64,000 nt of DNA, taken from contig DDCY01000023.1 of NCBI GenBank assembly GCA_002335865.1, positions 62,281 through 126,280 of the forward strand, given 5' to 3'. Numbering within the stretch: position 1 is the stretch's first letter; each line of letters opens with the position of its first letter. The notes beneath the pieces are model-generated. The model was not told where the DNA came from and ran no database searches. It saw only the letters and a program-made list of their open reading frames with translations. The stretch comes from Saprospiraceae bacterium UBA1994 (lineage in GTDB: Bacteria > Bacteroidota > Bacteroidia > Chitinophagales > Saprospiraceae). A program made the position numbers and the translations under genes. Shown here in pieces: positions 38,601 to 47,521 of this stretch.

Positions 38601-41600
38601 TCGGATAGAGGACCATATAATTACGATACTCCTGGTGGTGAAAGTTTTGCAGGAGGAATGTCATCAGGTGTAGAAGTTAATGAAGCAGGTGACGGATTGG
38701 CTCTCAAAAATCCTGAAGACAGATGGGGAGGCGTAATGCGAAATTTCAGAAATACCGATTTTGAGGCGTCTAACTATCAATTCATAGAATTTTGGATGCT
38801 AAATCCGTATATGGATAGATTAGATGGCGAACAACATGATTTTGATGAAGAAGGGGTCATCGAGTTTCATTTTGGTAATGTATCAGAAGATATTTTGGCA
38901 GATAATCTCCAGTTTTTTGAAAATGCGCTTCCTGTACCAGGAGAATCTATTCCCGTAAAACCTACTGCTTATGGTCAGGCACCACTTATTACGCCTGTTA
39001 CTCAAGGTTTCGATAGACAAAGTGGGTTCCTTCAAGATGTAGGATTTGATGGTATTGGAGATTCTTTAGAAGGAGTTAAGCATAAAGACTACATAGATTT
39101 ACTCAATGGGGCATTTGGAAGTAATACTCCATCTTCTGTATTGAACGATCCTGCTGGAGATAATTTTGTAGCTTCAAACGATATTGATATTCAAAGCCAA
39201 GATCTACTGACTAGATTCAAAAATTCTAGTAACCCAGAAGGCAACTTACCAGATAATTCTACTACTTCGAATGGAGTAGGATTTGTAAGAGGAAATAGAT
39301 TACCGGATACGGAAGATATGAATGGTAATAATTCATTGGATCAGGGGGAAGGATATTGGAATTACAAACTTAAAATTGAGCCTGGAGGAAATGGATTGGA
39401 CTGGAAATCAAATCCATACATTAAGCAAGAACTTCCAGTAACTAATTCTAGCAATCCCAGCGCACCGCAGGAAATGTGGTATCGAGTACAGATTCCCCTC
39501 ATCGCCGATGAGGATAATAAAGTGGGAGATATCAATGGTTTTAGATCGATACAATTTATGCGAATGTATATGACTGGTTTCAAATCTGCAAAGACTTTCC
39601 GTTTGGCGGAGATGGAGCTAGTTCGAAATATTTGGAGAACTCAACCAGCAATTTGTAGACAACCAGGTTTGGATGGAGGAATAAGTCCATCTCCAGCAGT
39701 ATTCAGTGTTGATGATGTAGGTATAGAAGAAAATAGTGCAGATACACCAATAAACTATGTGACTCCACCCAATATCAAGCAAGAAGAATTATTTAATACA
39801 TTCTCAGCCTTGAGACAGGATGAAAAAAGTTTAGAAATGTCTTTTTCTGAACTAGGGCCAGATTGTGAAATAGCGATTAATAAATTGGCGAATATTAATT
39901 TGACATTCTATGAAAAGTTACAAATGTTTACTCATATACAAGGAGATAGTGAGCAATCTTTTGATGATCAAGTAAAGAATGGAGAAGCGTCTGTGTTTAT
40001 AAGATTGGGTGATGATTCTGAAAGCAATTATTATGAATATAAAGTACCATTAACAGTGTCAACTGCTCCTTCAGGTCAAATGTCAACGAATGACAAATCT
40101 ATAATATGGCCAGATGAGAATTTTATTGATTTAGCGTTAGAGGAATTAACAAATCTTAAAATCGAAAGGAATCAAGCTGGTCATCCGTTTACACAATTAT
40201 ATCCAGTTGATCCGGATGCTAAAATCCATATTATTGGGAATCCATCTCTTGCTTATGTTCGAGAAATAGAAGTAGGACTGACTAATTCTTCGGACATCGA
40301 TGGTATGAAGGATATCAAAGGTAAAGTTTGGATTAATGAACTTCGAGTAGCAGGATTCAAAGAGCAGGCAGGATATGCGGCTACTGCAAGACTCCAGATG
40401 CAGATGGCAGACCTAGGAGAGCTCAATTTTGCAACGACTTACACTGGTGAAGGTTGGGGAGGGTTGGATCAAAAGCTTGAGCAGCGGAATCAGTTTGCAC
40501 AATTGGACTATGATGCTTCTACAAGTTTGGAGCTAAGTAAATTATTGCCAGCAGGAGGAATGGGTCTTACGATTCCTTTCTTTGCTCAGTACAGCAAATC
40601 AGTAAAATCGCCAAAGTTCGAAGCGTACTCTGAAGATCTTACATTTGACGAAGCAGTGGCAGGAGGAGCAGATCGAAAAGATGTAGAATCGAGGTCGCAA
40701 GAGACGTCTACGATCAAGACACTTAACTTTACCAATGTTAAGAAAGCTAAAAGCAAAGATAAGAAGACGAGTTATCCTTGGGATATATCTAATCTGAGCG
40801 CGTCATATGCATATACACAGACTAAGATTACGGATCCAATTATTGAAGAAGATAAGATCACTGAACATACAGGTGGTATAGATTATAACTATAGCCGAAA
40901 GGGTGGGCATATCAAGCCATTCAGTTTTATAAAGAATAAGAAGTTAAAACTGATTAGTGAATTTAATTTCAATTTAATACCCAATTCGCTTACATTCGGT
41001 ACGACGCTTAATCGTAAAAAATCTATACGTACTTATAGATTACCAGATACACCAATATTTACATTTGATGACCAGAGGTTTATCTGGGAACGAAGGTATG
41101 GGTTGAACTGGGATTTAACTAAGGCACTTAAGTTTACTTATAAAGCTAATGCGTCTGCAGTAGTAGATGAGCTTCGTCAAGTAGGAGTGAAAACAAACCC
41201 CGCAGATAGAGATTGGGTAACTGAGAGTGGTGAAGATGTTACTACTGAAGTAGGAGATAATCCTAATTTTGTGAGCGAATATAGAAATAGAAATTTACGA
41301 GATTTAGGCCGTAGTAAAAACTATAATCACAATATCACAGCAACGTATACACTTCCATTTAAGCTTATTCCGGGCATGGATTGGATTAATGCTAAGGCAG
41401 ATTATAGAGCAGGATACCAATGGGAAGGTGGAGCATTGATCACTATAGATGAAATAGGTACGCCATTAGGTAATTCAATATCTAATAATCAGGCGAGATC
41501 TGGAAATGTGACTTTCTCTTTTGATAAGTTGTATAGTAAAGTACCATATTTCAAGGCAATAGATAAAGGTAAGGCAGGAAGAAAAAGAACTGGTCGTAGT

Positions 41601-43205
41601 AGAAGAAAAAGTAAATCGAAAGATAGCCTAGGTGCTGTTGGTAATGACAAAAAAGACAAAAAGAAAAAGAAAGAAGATTCTGGCCCATCTAAGATAGAGA
41701 GGATACTAATAAGACCTTTGTTGGCTCTTAGAGATATAAAGTTTTCTTATAAAGAAGATCTCTCGACATTCCTGCCCGGATTTATGCCTCAGTCCAATTT
41801 ATTGGGTATGAGTAGTGGATTTTCGGCTCCAGGATGGGAATTTATTGGAGGCCTGCAACCTAACATCGATACGAAAGATCCTAATAATTATTTGCTTAGT
41901 AATGTAGCTAATAATTATTTCAATCCTTCACAAAATTTCAGTGATGAAATAGTTCAGACACGAAGACATAATTTTGATGTGAAGATTGGTGTTGAGCCAT
42001 TCAAAGACTTTGATATTGATGTTAACTTCCGAAAGGATTATCAAGAGACTCATACAGAAGTATTTAAGAATAAATCAGATCCTGGGGAAGATATTCAGTT
42101 TATACAAAATGCAGGTTATGACTTTGGATCATACGAATCGACTTATTCTGGATTGAGTACGCTGTTTAAAGACAATGGAGATCTTTATAAAACTTTCATT
42201 GCGCTGCGAGAGCAAGTGAGTAATAGGTTACCTAATGAACCTAATGCTGGACAGTTTAATGAAGACTTTCCTAATTATGCCGAAGGATATGGACCTGACA
42301 ATAGCCAAGTATTAATTCCGGCATTTTTAGCTGCATATACCAACAAAACTATAGATCAGATAGATATCAATGAATCCCTTAATGAAACTATAAAATCTTA
42401 TAACTATATACCTAAGCCTAACTGGACACTTAAGTATGATGGTCTTTCGAAATTAAGTATGTTTAAAGATGTATTGAGCAATTTTTCAATTACTCATGGA
42501 TATAAGTCAAGTATCAGAGTCAATAGATTTAGTTCTCAACCAGAATACGACGATGAATTAACTGATTATGAACAAGATAAAAAGACCAATGATAATTACT
42601 ACTCACGTGTAGAAGTTCCGACTATATCTATAGATGAACAGTTTGCTCCGGTCCTTGGTATCTCGCTAAAGACGAAGACGGATGTTCAGTTAGACTTTGA
42701 GTACCGTAAAAGCAGGAGATTGGATTTAGGTATCGCTGCTGGTAACCTTACAGAGGTACTAGGAACAGAGTATATCGCAGGTTTTGCTTATACGATTAAG
42801 GATTTCAAAGGCTTCGGTAAAAAGAATAAAAGCAAGCGTAAGAAAAAGGACCAGGAAGGAGACGATAAGTCAGATCCATTTACCAACAATAAGAGTAAAA
42901 ATAATAAGAAAAGAGGAAGAGGAGGAAATGTAAATAGTTCTAGAGGTAGAAATATTACTATGAATTTCGATTTTTCTTATAGCGATGATGTAACTTGGAT
43001 ATATAGATTTAGAGAGGAGTTGGGAGCACAGCCGCAGAGAGGGCAAGTAAGAATATTTATTAATCCATATGTAGATTACGAGATGAATGAAAATCTGAAC
43101 CTGCGTTTCTTCTTCGAATATTCTAAGACGAAGCCATATAGTCGTACATCATTTGATAGAACCAATATGGAAGGAGGAATCACAGTACAATTTAAATTGA
43201 ATTAA
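35673..43205 (+). CDS. sprA: Cell surface protein SprA (type IX secretion translocon)
   Basis: SprA is the giant outer-membrane barrel through which type IX secretion cargo leaves the cell. The product is 2510 residues, as expected for this family. I place the start at ATG 35673 (MKFLKYLSSVVFLSIAMVQI), which gives a signal peptide; the frame is open further upstream only by chance. Typical SprA pieces are RDYFSELAGLN, the repeated strands of LSFGFDYQN type, IDDFEGAVSGFLIG, and the C-terminal barrel ending MEGGITVQFKLN. Two lysine/arginine-rich inserts lie at about 41566-41690 and 42820-42960. It follows ruvA. A 16-bp inverted repeat covers its stop codon. Confidence 0.97.
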   Translation: MKFLKYLSSVVFLSIAMVQISTAEHGGFRLPDPYSEDIAMVIPVAVAVSDTIPIKDREGSWIDDDYYNPFDIIPSIVTQEVEYDPATGDYIILEKIGDEYYRTPSYMTFAEYMEWNKKKQERDYFSELAGLNTGKDKGDKLIVDPMDRIDIGSSLIDRLFGGTEVNIQPQGNVDLSFGFDYQNSNDETITQAQRRRIGFDFDMAIRMNVDGSIGEKLNLGFNYDTQSTFDFDRKIKLEYDSAAFSDDDIIKKIEAGNVSMPLRSTLIQGAQSLFGLKTELQFGHLKVTALASQQKSKQNNLRIENGASIQEFEVRPAEYDENRHFFLSHYHRDSFEDALDNLPFINSSFRISNIEVWISTEGQSNGGGSRNNDFTQIAAIADLAEPIDTLFSNPNPLIGLGPKSDPELIGFRDLNQRILPDNRVNGIYDKILADDLVKQQDLTASVLRNDYGMSVTRDFEKFQARKLSSSEFTYHEQLGMISLNIRLRPDQKLGVAYDYFYTAICDSVFHVGELANEGSESTSYGDLNDPNPPQDTTVEAPKLFFVKLLKSSNPSTLSPMWDLMMKNVYSLRTNQLNREDFEFDIFYDDPTDGAPKKFLPENGYRDRTLLEMFGLDRLNEYNDPQQDGIFDFVEGVTVNPRNGTIIFPVLEPFGNSLKEVFTDPDTGLNQDLFDQYAYQEMYDTSATIAKYNSGAQNRFIMKGKVKSAVSGEISLGPFVPEGSVRVSAGGVRLEEGRDYEIDYSLGRLRIINEAYLSQGTPINVSFEDNTVFSLQQKTMLGLRAEYEFSDNFNVGATYLRLFERPFTQKINVGNDPINNRVFGIDMEYSNEAPWLTSLVDKLPFFSTKEPSNINFALEGAVLKPGHSDAINLNNDDDSGVASIDDFEGAVSGFLIGSFNTNVWKLASTPITRPEALETESRLSSVNRAQLAWYSLDQSQTNQANAYTRLVQQKELFARDVNTGQGNLNTFDLSFYPSDRGPYNYDTPGGESFAGGMSSGVEVNEAGDGLALKNPEDRWGGVMRNFRNTDFEASNYQFIEFWMLNPYMDRLDGEQHDFDEEGVIEFHFGNVSEDILADNLQFFENALPVPGESIPVKPTAYGQAPLITPVTQGFDRQSGFLQDVGFDGIGDSLEGVKHKDYIDLLNGAFGSNTPSSVLNDPAGDNFVASNDIDIQSQDLLTRFKNSSNPEGNLPDNSTTSNGVGFVRGNRLPDTEDMNGNNSLDQGEGYWNYKLKIEPGGNGLDWKSNPYIKQELPVTNSSNPSAPQEMWYRVQIPLIADEDNKVGDINGFRSIQFMRMYMTGFKSAKTFRLAEMELVRNIWRTQPAICRQPGLDGGISPSPAVFSVDDVGIEENSADTPINYVTPPNIKQEELFNTFSALRQDEKSLEMSFSELGPDCEIAINKLANINLTFYEKLQMFTHIQGDSEQSFDDQVKNGEASVFIRLGDDSESNYYEYKVPLTVSTAPSGQMSTNDKSIIWPDENFIDLALEELTNLKIERNQAGHPFTQLYPVDPDAKIHIIGNPSLAYVREIEVGLTNSSDIDGMKDIKGKVWINELRVAGFKEQAGYAATARLQMQMADLGELNFATTYTGEGWGGLDQKLEQRNQFAQLDYDASTSLELSKLLPAGGMGLTIPFFAQYSKSVKSPKFEAYSEDLTFDEAVAGGADRKDVESRSQETSTIKTLNFTNVKKAKSKDKKTSYPWDISNLSASYAYTQTKITDPIIEEDKITEHTGGIDYNYSRKGGHIKPFSFIKNKKLKLISEFNFNLIPNSLTFGTTLNRKKSIRTYRLPDTPIFTFDDQRFIWERRYGLNWDLTKALKFTYKANASAVVDELRQVGVKTNPADRDWVTESGEDVTTEVGDNPNFVSEYRNRNLRDLGRSKNYNHNITATYTLPFKLIPGMDWINAKADYRAGYQWEGGALITIDEIGTPLGNSISNNQARSGNVTFSFDKLYSKVPYFKAIDKGKAGRKRTGRSRRKSKSKDSLGAVGNDKKDKKKKKEDSGPSKIERILIRPLLALRDIKFSYKEDLSTFLPGFMPQSNLLGMSSGFSAPGWEFIGGLQPNIDTKDPNNYLLSNVANNYFNPSQNFSDEIVQTRRHNFDVKIGVEPFKDFDIDVNFRKDYQETHTEVFKNKSDPGEDIQFIQNAGYDFGSYESTYSGLSTLFKDNGDLYKTFIALREQVSNRLPNEPNAGQFNEDFPNYAEGYGPDNSQVLIPAFLAAYTNKTIDQIDINESLNETIKSYNYIPKPNWTLKYDGLSKLSMFKDVLSNFSITHGYKSSIRVNRFSSQPEYDDELTDYEQDKKTNDNYYSRVEVPTISIDEQFAPVLGISLKTKTDVQLDFEYRKSRRLDLGIAAGNLTEVLGTEYIAGFAYTIKDFKGFGKKNKSKRKKKDQEGDDKSDPFTNNKSKNNKKRGRGGNVNSSRGRNITMNFDFSYSDDVTWIYRFREELGAQPQRGQVRIFINPYVDYEMNENLNLRFFFEYSKTKPYSRTSFDRTNMEGGITVQFKLN

Positions 43206-43227
43206 GCTCCGATTTAAATTGTACTGT
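43182..43227. terminator. 16-bp perfect inverted repeat spanning the sprA stop codon
   Basis: ACAGTACAATTTAAAT, coding for the last sprA residues, is repeated as its exact reverse complement at 43212-43227 after a 14-nt loop that contains the TAA. No T-run follows. It could stabilise the mRNA 3' end or act as a terminator. Confidence 0.6.
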
Positions 43228-43383
43228 AAAGTTCTCCAGCAAGTTTCATCTTTAAGTTCAAAAAAAGAGGTTTGTGGCTTGCGCTCGCATAGAATTTGAT
43301 TTTAAATCTAGATAGTGGTAAGTATTAGATTCAATCGAGAGGGACTTTAGGATTGCGCAGATTGAAATGGAATATATAGAACT

Positions 43384-43682
43384 ATGTAAAATAAATTTGA
43401 CTTAGAGGATCGATTAGTTGATTTTGCAACCTTGGTGATAAAGTTTGTAGCAAACTTGCCTAATGATCATGTAAGACTCTAATAACTGCAAGTAGATTAT
43501 AAGATCAAATGGTAGCCCTACGATGATCTTTAAAGAAGCTCAAGGAACGTATACAACAAAGGATTACACAATGAAAGGTTGATTTTGGAGATAATCAAAT
43601 AATTTATAAGTTCCTAGATGAAGGGGAACAATTGATTCCAAAAATAGCTACCATAATAAGAACCAAACAAAGTAAAGAGTAA
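43384..43682 (+). pseudogene. Four-helix-bundle (S23-type) protein pseudogene
   Basis: From an ATG at 43384 the sequence reads M, stop, NKFDLEDRLVDFATLVIKFV and ANLPNDHV, then stops. In a shifted frame it gives IRSNGSPTMIFKEAQGTYTT and KDYTMKG, and finally FLDEGEQLIPKIATIIRTKQ before TAA at 43680. The intact family reads LEDRLV.F...I......LP, LIRSG.SP..NYGEAQ.A.S.KDF and a terminal helix EA.EL..I. The order is preserved, about 60 nt are missing before the last helix, and several stops and frameshifts are present. This is a clear dead gene. The family's function is unknown. Confidence 0.85.
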
Positions 43683-43763
43683 TATTATGTAAGGCTTGAG
43701 CCTAGTCGCTCATGTTTGAACTTACATTTTACACTTGATCTTTAATTTTAGAGGCAAAGCGAC

Positions 43764-45197
43764 GTGGGAAAAAAATCAATTTGGATAATAGTAATACTTA
43801 TGAGCACAGCGCTTATCGGCTTGTCTATTATCCAGTTTGTATGGATCAAATGGTCTATAGATCTTTCTGAGAGGAATTTCAACGACAAGGTTTTAATTGC
43901 GATATCTCGAACTAAGGATAAAATACAAGCAGATGTCAAAGACCCTTCAATCATAACTTATGCTAATCGCTCCAAGGAAAAATTTATCAGTGAAGAACAG
44001 CTAAACCTCAGGTCAAAAAAATATAGCGGGACTAGTGATTGGGAACGTCAAAGTTTTGACCTCACTATGGGTAGTAAATACGGTTCTTTGGGTTATTCTT
44101 CGTCCTTGGATCAAATAGACAATAAGAAACTCGACGACTACATTAAGCATGCCTTAGACGAACAGGGAATAAGGTTGGATTACGATTATGGTATATTTTC
44201 TAGTAAATTGAATAGCTTTTTGATCATCAATGGTAATCATGCAGTCTCAATAGGAGACAGTCCAGTAAGTAATGTAGAGAGTAACAAAAGTCTTTATAAG
44301 TCTGATTATCAGACACCTTTGTTTGAGAATGGAGACAAAGTATCAGGATATCTCAAGGTATATTTTCCCGATAAGGGCCAGTATTTAATCAACTCAGTAT
44401 TGAAAAATATATTGAGTTCTATTCTTTTTACGGGATTGATATTATTCTGTTTTGTATACACAATCAATGTTATTGTAAGGCAAAAGAAAGTGTCTGAGAT
44501 GAAAAATGATTTCATCAATAATATGACTCACGAATTTAAGACACCCATTGCCACGATATCATTAGCATCGGATTCTATTCTTAATTCCAATATTATAGGA
44601 AGCAAAGAAAAGATCAAGCGATTTTTGGGCATCATTAAGCAAGAGAATAAAAGAATGCTTTCACAAGTGGAGAAAGTATTGCAGATGGCAGTGTTGGATC
44701 AGAAAGATTTTACGCTCAATAAAACTGTTGTCAATATGATTGAGGTTGTCAATCGGGCCGCGACACATACTCGTCTACTGGTAGAAAGTAGAGAAGGGAT
44801 AGTGAGGACTCATATCAGATCGGACAACTCAAATGTCATGGCTGACCATACGCATCTATCTAACCTAGTACATAATCTTCTAGACAATGCATATAAATAT
44901 TCTCCAGAGAAGCCTGAAATCGATGTCACCTTAGAAGATATAGCAAAGGGAGTGAAGATAACTGTAAAGGATAATGGTATAGGGATGACAGCTGAAAATA
45001 AAAAAAACATATTTGATAAATTTTATAGAGTTCACACAGGTAACCTCCACGACGTTAAGGGTTTTGGTCTAGGATTAAGCTATGTGAAAGCCATAGTGGA
45101 TGCCCATGGAGGAACTATCTCAGTACAGAGTGAGCTTGGCAAAGGGAGTAGTTTCATGGTCTTTTTACCTAAAGAATCAAATCGAAAAGGAAATTAA
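43764..45197 (+). CDS. RprX-like sensor histidine kinase
   Basis: The 477-residue kinase has transmembrane segments at about 6-27 and 214-236 enclosing a roughly 185-residue periplasmic domain. The H box is NNMTHEFKTP (H256). The N box is HNLLDNAYKYS, and the G boxes are DNGIGM and FGLGLSYV. The start IWIIVILMSTALIGLSIIQF and the overall build match the RprX-type kinases found in most Bacteroidota next to an RprY-type regulator, as here. The start is GTG. The signal is unknown. The intergenic distance to the regulator is 120 nt. Confidence 0.9.
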   Translation: MGKKSIWIIVILMSTALIGLSIIQFVWIKWSIDLSERNFNDKVLIAISRTKDKIQADVKDPSIITYANRSKEKFISEEQLNLRSKKYSGTSDWERQSFDLTMGSKYGSLGYSSSLDQIDNKKLDDYIKHALDEQGIRLDYDYGIFSSKLNSFLIINGNHAVSIGDSPVSNVESNKSLYKSDYQTPLFENGDKVSGYLKVYFPDKGQYLINSVLKNILSSILFTGLILFCFVYTINVIVRQKKVSEMKNDFINNMTHEFKTPIATISLASDSILNSNIIGSKEKIKRFLGIIKQENKRMLSQVEKVLQMAVLDQKDFTLNKTVVNMIEVVNRAATHTRLLVESREGIVRTHIRSDNSNVMADHTHLSNLVHNLLDNAYKYSPEKPEIDVTLEDIAKGVKITVKDNGIGMTAENKKNIFDKFYRVHTGNLHDVKGFGLGLSYVKAIVDAHGGTISVQSELGKGSSFMVFLPKESNRKGN

Positions 45198-45317
45198 ATA
45201 GCTGAATGAAATCATATATATAAGTTAAAAAGTATATGTCTAATTAAGATTTTCGTATTTTTAATAAAGAGATGAAGTAATGAATACTGTATCACGTCAA
45301 AGCATAAATTGAAAAAC

Positions 45318-46034
45318 ATGGGTCAAAAAATATTATTAGTTGAGGACGATCAGAATTTTGGAGATGTATTGAAATCATACTTAGAAATGAATGATTTTGA
45401 TATCACACTTGCTACAGACGGAGAGATGGGGTTTCAGAAATTTTTAGAAGGTGATTTTGACATATGTATTTTTGATGTCATGATGCCTAAAAAGGATGGA
45501 TTTACTCTAGCTAAAGAGGTTAGAGAAAAGGATAAAGATGTGCCTATCATATTTTTAACAGCTAAGACACTCAAAGAAGATGTTTTGCAAGGATTTAAAA
45601 TCGGTGCGGATGACTATATCACCAAGCCATTCAACTCTGAAGAACTATTATTAAGATTACAAGCGATCCTGCGTAGATCGCAAGCATCTCCAGATCCTAA
45701 AGAGGATGAAGCAGAATTTGTAGTGGGGAAATATACTTTCAATTATCCACTTCGTATTCTTAGTTATAACGGTGATGAGCCAGGTCATGAAACACTGTCA
45801 CCTAAAGAAGCTCATCTATTACGTATGTTCTGCATTAAGATGAATGAAGTGCTTTCAAGATCGGAAGCATTAGAGAAGATATGGGGTGAAGATAATTACT
45901 TTACGGCAAGGTCGATGGATGTTTTCGTTACTAAGCTCCGGAAGTATCTAGCTAAAGATAAGTTTATAGAAATAGTAAATATCCACGGAAATGGATTTAG
46001 ACTAATAGATAAAAGCACTGATACACTTTATTAA
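45318..46034 (+). CDS. RprY-like OmpR-family response regulator
   Basis: A 238-residue regulator with receiver residues D10, D11, D53 (CIFDVMMPKKDG) and K103 (DDYITKPF), and a winged-helix output domain (LSPKEAHLLRMFC, then ARSMDVFVTKLRKYLA). The sequence, especially KTLKEDVLQGFKIGADDYIT, is typical of RprY-like proteins. I choose ATG 45318 (MGQKILLVEDD); an in-frame TTG at 45309 would add three residues. It forms a pair with the kinase upstream and ends in a strong terminator. Confidence 0.93.
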   Translation: MGQKILLVEDDQNFGDVLKSYLEMNDFDITLATDGEMGFQKFLEGDFDICIFDVMMPKKDGFTLAKEVREKDKDVPIIFLTAKTLKEDVLQGFKIGADDYITKPFNSEELLLRLQAILRRSQASPDPKEDEAEFVVGKYTFNYPLRILSYNGDEPGHETLSPKEAHLLRMFCIKMNEVLSRSEALEKIWGEDNYFTARSMDVFVTKLRKYLAKDKFIEIVNIHGNGFRLIDKSTDTLY

Positions 46035-46060
46035 TTATGAAGTATAGAAAGTAATATATG

Positions 46061-46095
46061 ACCAATCAAAACATCAGTCTTGATTGGTTTTTTTG
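46061..46095 (+). terminator. Rho-independent terminator after the rprY-like gene
   Basis: ACCAATCAA pairs perfectly with TTGATTGGT around a 10-nt loop and is followed by a T-run, 27 nt after the stop codon. Confidence 0.9.
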
Positions 46096-46353
46096 ATTGT
46101 TCAATGTTTTTATTTTCATGAGTTTCGTAAATAATATCAGAACTATAAGTATCATACAAACTTATCATAGATAGTAAATTGCAAAGAACTAAAGAATCAA
46201 TATCTAACAGGCCAAAGATAATTTCGACTGCGCTCATAATGACCACGAATACAGATGTTTTTAGACCTCTATCGAGAGGTCACAATTGTTATTTCAGTTA
46301 TTCGTTACTATTATTTGGAAACATTTAATTTTTAAAATCGTTATTTTAGTTGA
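46096..46353. other. Intergenic region with a short hairpin
   Basis: It contains GACCTCT/AGAGGTC with a 4-nt loop (46264-46281), with no T-run. TTTCGACTGCGCTCATAATG (46223 onward) resembles short interspersed sequences often seen between Bacteroidota genes. No gene is visible. Confidence 0.4.
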
Positions 46354-46863
46354 ATGTATATTTATATAGCAATATCATTTTTCTTGATGTTATCTACAAG
46401 CGTAGATAACAAGACAGATTATAGTTATCCTTCTGATGCTTTCAAAGATATGATGCTTTCTGAAGTTAATAATCTAAGAGCAGAAGGTTGTTACTGCGGA
46501 GTCAAATATATGGTGCCTGCACGTAAGGTAGTTTGGGATGATGTCTTGTATAAATCTGCATTGTCGCATGCTACAGAAATGAAGCGTAAAAATTTCTTTT
46601 CACACTTTAGTGCAAATGGACTAGACATCGGCGATAGGCTTGACAGATTTGGCTATATATGGCAAGTTGCAGGCGAAAATCTTGGTGAAGGACAAAGATC
46701 ATTCATAGAAGTATTTCGCGATTGGATTGATAGTCCAAGCCACTGTCGCATGATTATGAATCCCAAGGTGGAAGAAATGGGTGTGGCTAGATACTCAAGA
46801 TATTGGGTGCAACATTTAGGTAAGAAGTTGCCTGAAGGCACTAGACGATCTAAGAGAAAGTAG
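46354..46863 (+). CDS. CAP domain protein (SCP-like)
   Basis: The 169-residue product has an N-terminal hydrophobic segment (MYIYIAISFFLMLSTSV), probably a signal peptide, and a CAP/SCP domain. Conserved pieces are MLSEVNNLRAEG, ALSHATEMKRKNFFSHFS (the first cavity histidine), VAGENLGEG (second acidic site) and SPSHCRMIMNP with the last histidine. Bacterial CAP proteins are secreted and often bind small ligands. The actual role here is unknown. The pair C47/C49 in GCYCG is unusual next to the domain start. Confidence 0.85.
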   Translation: MYIYIAISFFLMLSTSVDNKTDYSYPSDAFKDMMLSEVNNLRAEGCYCGVKYMVPARKVVWDDVLYKSALSHATEMKRKNFFSHFSANGLDIGDRLDRFGYIWQVAGENLGEGQRSFIEVFRDWIDSPSHCRMIMNPKVEEMGVARYSRYWVQHLGKKLPEGTRRSKRK

Positions 46864-46883
46864 CACTCGAGAAAAAATAGCAC

Positions 46884-46942
46884 TTAAGATATTAAGTTAT
46901 TTAAGAAAATTAGCTTAACAGTTTATCCTCATAATATCTTAA
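46884..46942. terminator. Inverted repeat between convergent genes
   Basis: TTAAGATATTA (46884) and TAATATCTTAA (46932) are perfect 11-bp complements 37 nt apart, between the convergent CAP and CoA-binding genes. The long loop makes it a weak terminator candidate. Confidence 0.3.
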
Positions 46943-46962
46943 CACTTCAATTGCTCTTATTT

Positions 46963-47319
46963 CTAATACTGTCCAGTATTCAACATTACTAAGGTACAGG
47001 CTTCCAAGACATCTATTCCTTGGGCTTTGGCTCGATTATACAGTGATTTATTTTCTGCGCCTGGATTAAATATAATACGTTTAGGCTGTAGACCGAGCAA
47101 GTAATTTTCATGTTCCACTTGACGCGCTTTCCCCATATACATGGTAATAGTATGAATGCCTTCTATTTCGGGATGGCCTATTAGTATTTGGACTCCATGG
47201 ACCTCCACTTCACGACCACCAATGGCCGTAATCTTATGACTATAAAATTTGAGGCGCTCTATGGCAAGGTAAGAGTATCTTAAAGGATTGGTACTAGCTC
47301 CGAATACAAGAGTTTTCAT
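46963..47319 (-). CDS. CoA-binding domain protein
   Basis: The 118-residue single-domain protein of the CoA-binding family (YccU-like) has a Rossmann-type fold. It starts MKTLVFGASTNPLRYSYLAI with the nucleotide-binding turn GASTNP, then VEVHGVQILIGHPEIEGIHT and the C-terminal FNPGAEN and EACTLVML, all family signs. The frame is open for 24 codons further upstream, but the start at 47319 matches the family. It may bind CoA; its physiological role is unknown. Confidence 0.9.
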   Translation of the reverse strand: MKTLVFGASTNPLRYSYLAIERLKFYSHKITAIGGREVEVHGVQILIGHPEIEGIHTITMYMGKARQVEHENYLLGLQPKRIIFNPGAENKSLYNRAKAQGIDVLEACTLVMLNTGQY

Positions 47320-47521
47320 ATTATCAATTGTAATTAGTGTCGCGTTATAAATACTTAAACACTCTATAATGATAAGGGTTCCGACTTTCATTCATATATT
47401 TGAGGGCGCTTTAATTAAAGGTGGATTGCGTAAGCAATATGCTTTTACAAATTAGCGTTTTACTGTATTCTAATTATATTAATAATTTTCTTATATATTA
47501 GAGTTTTCATATATATATTAA

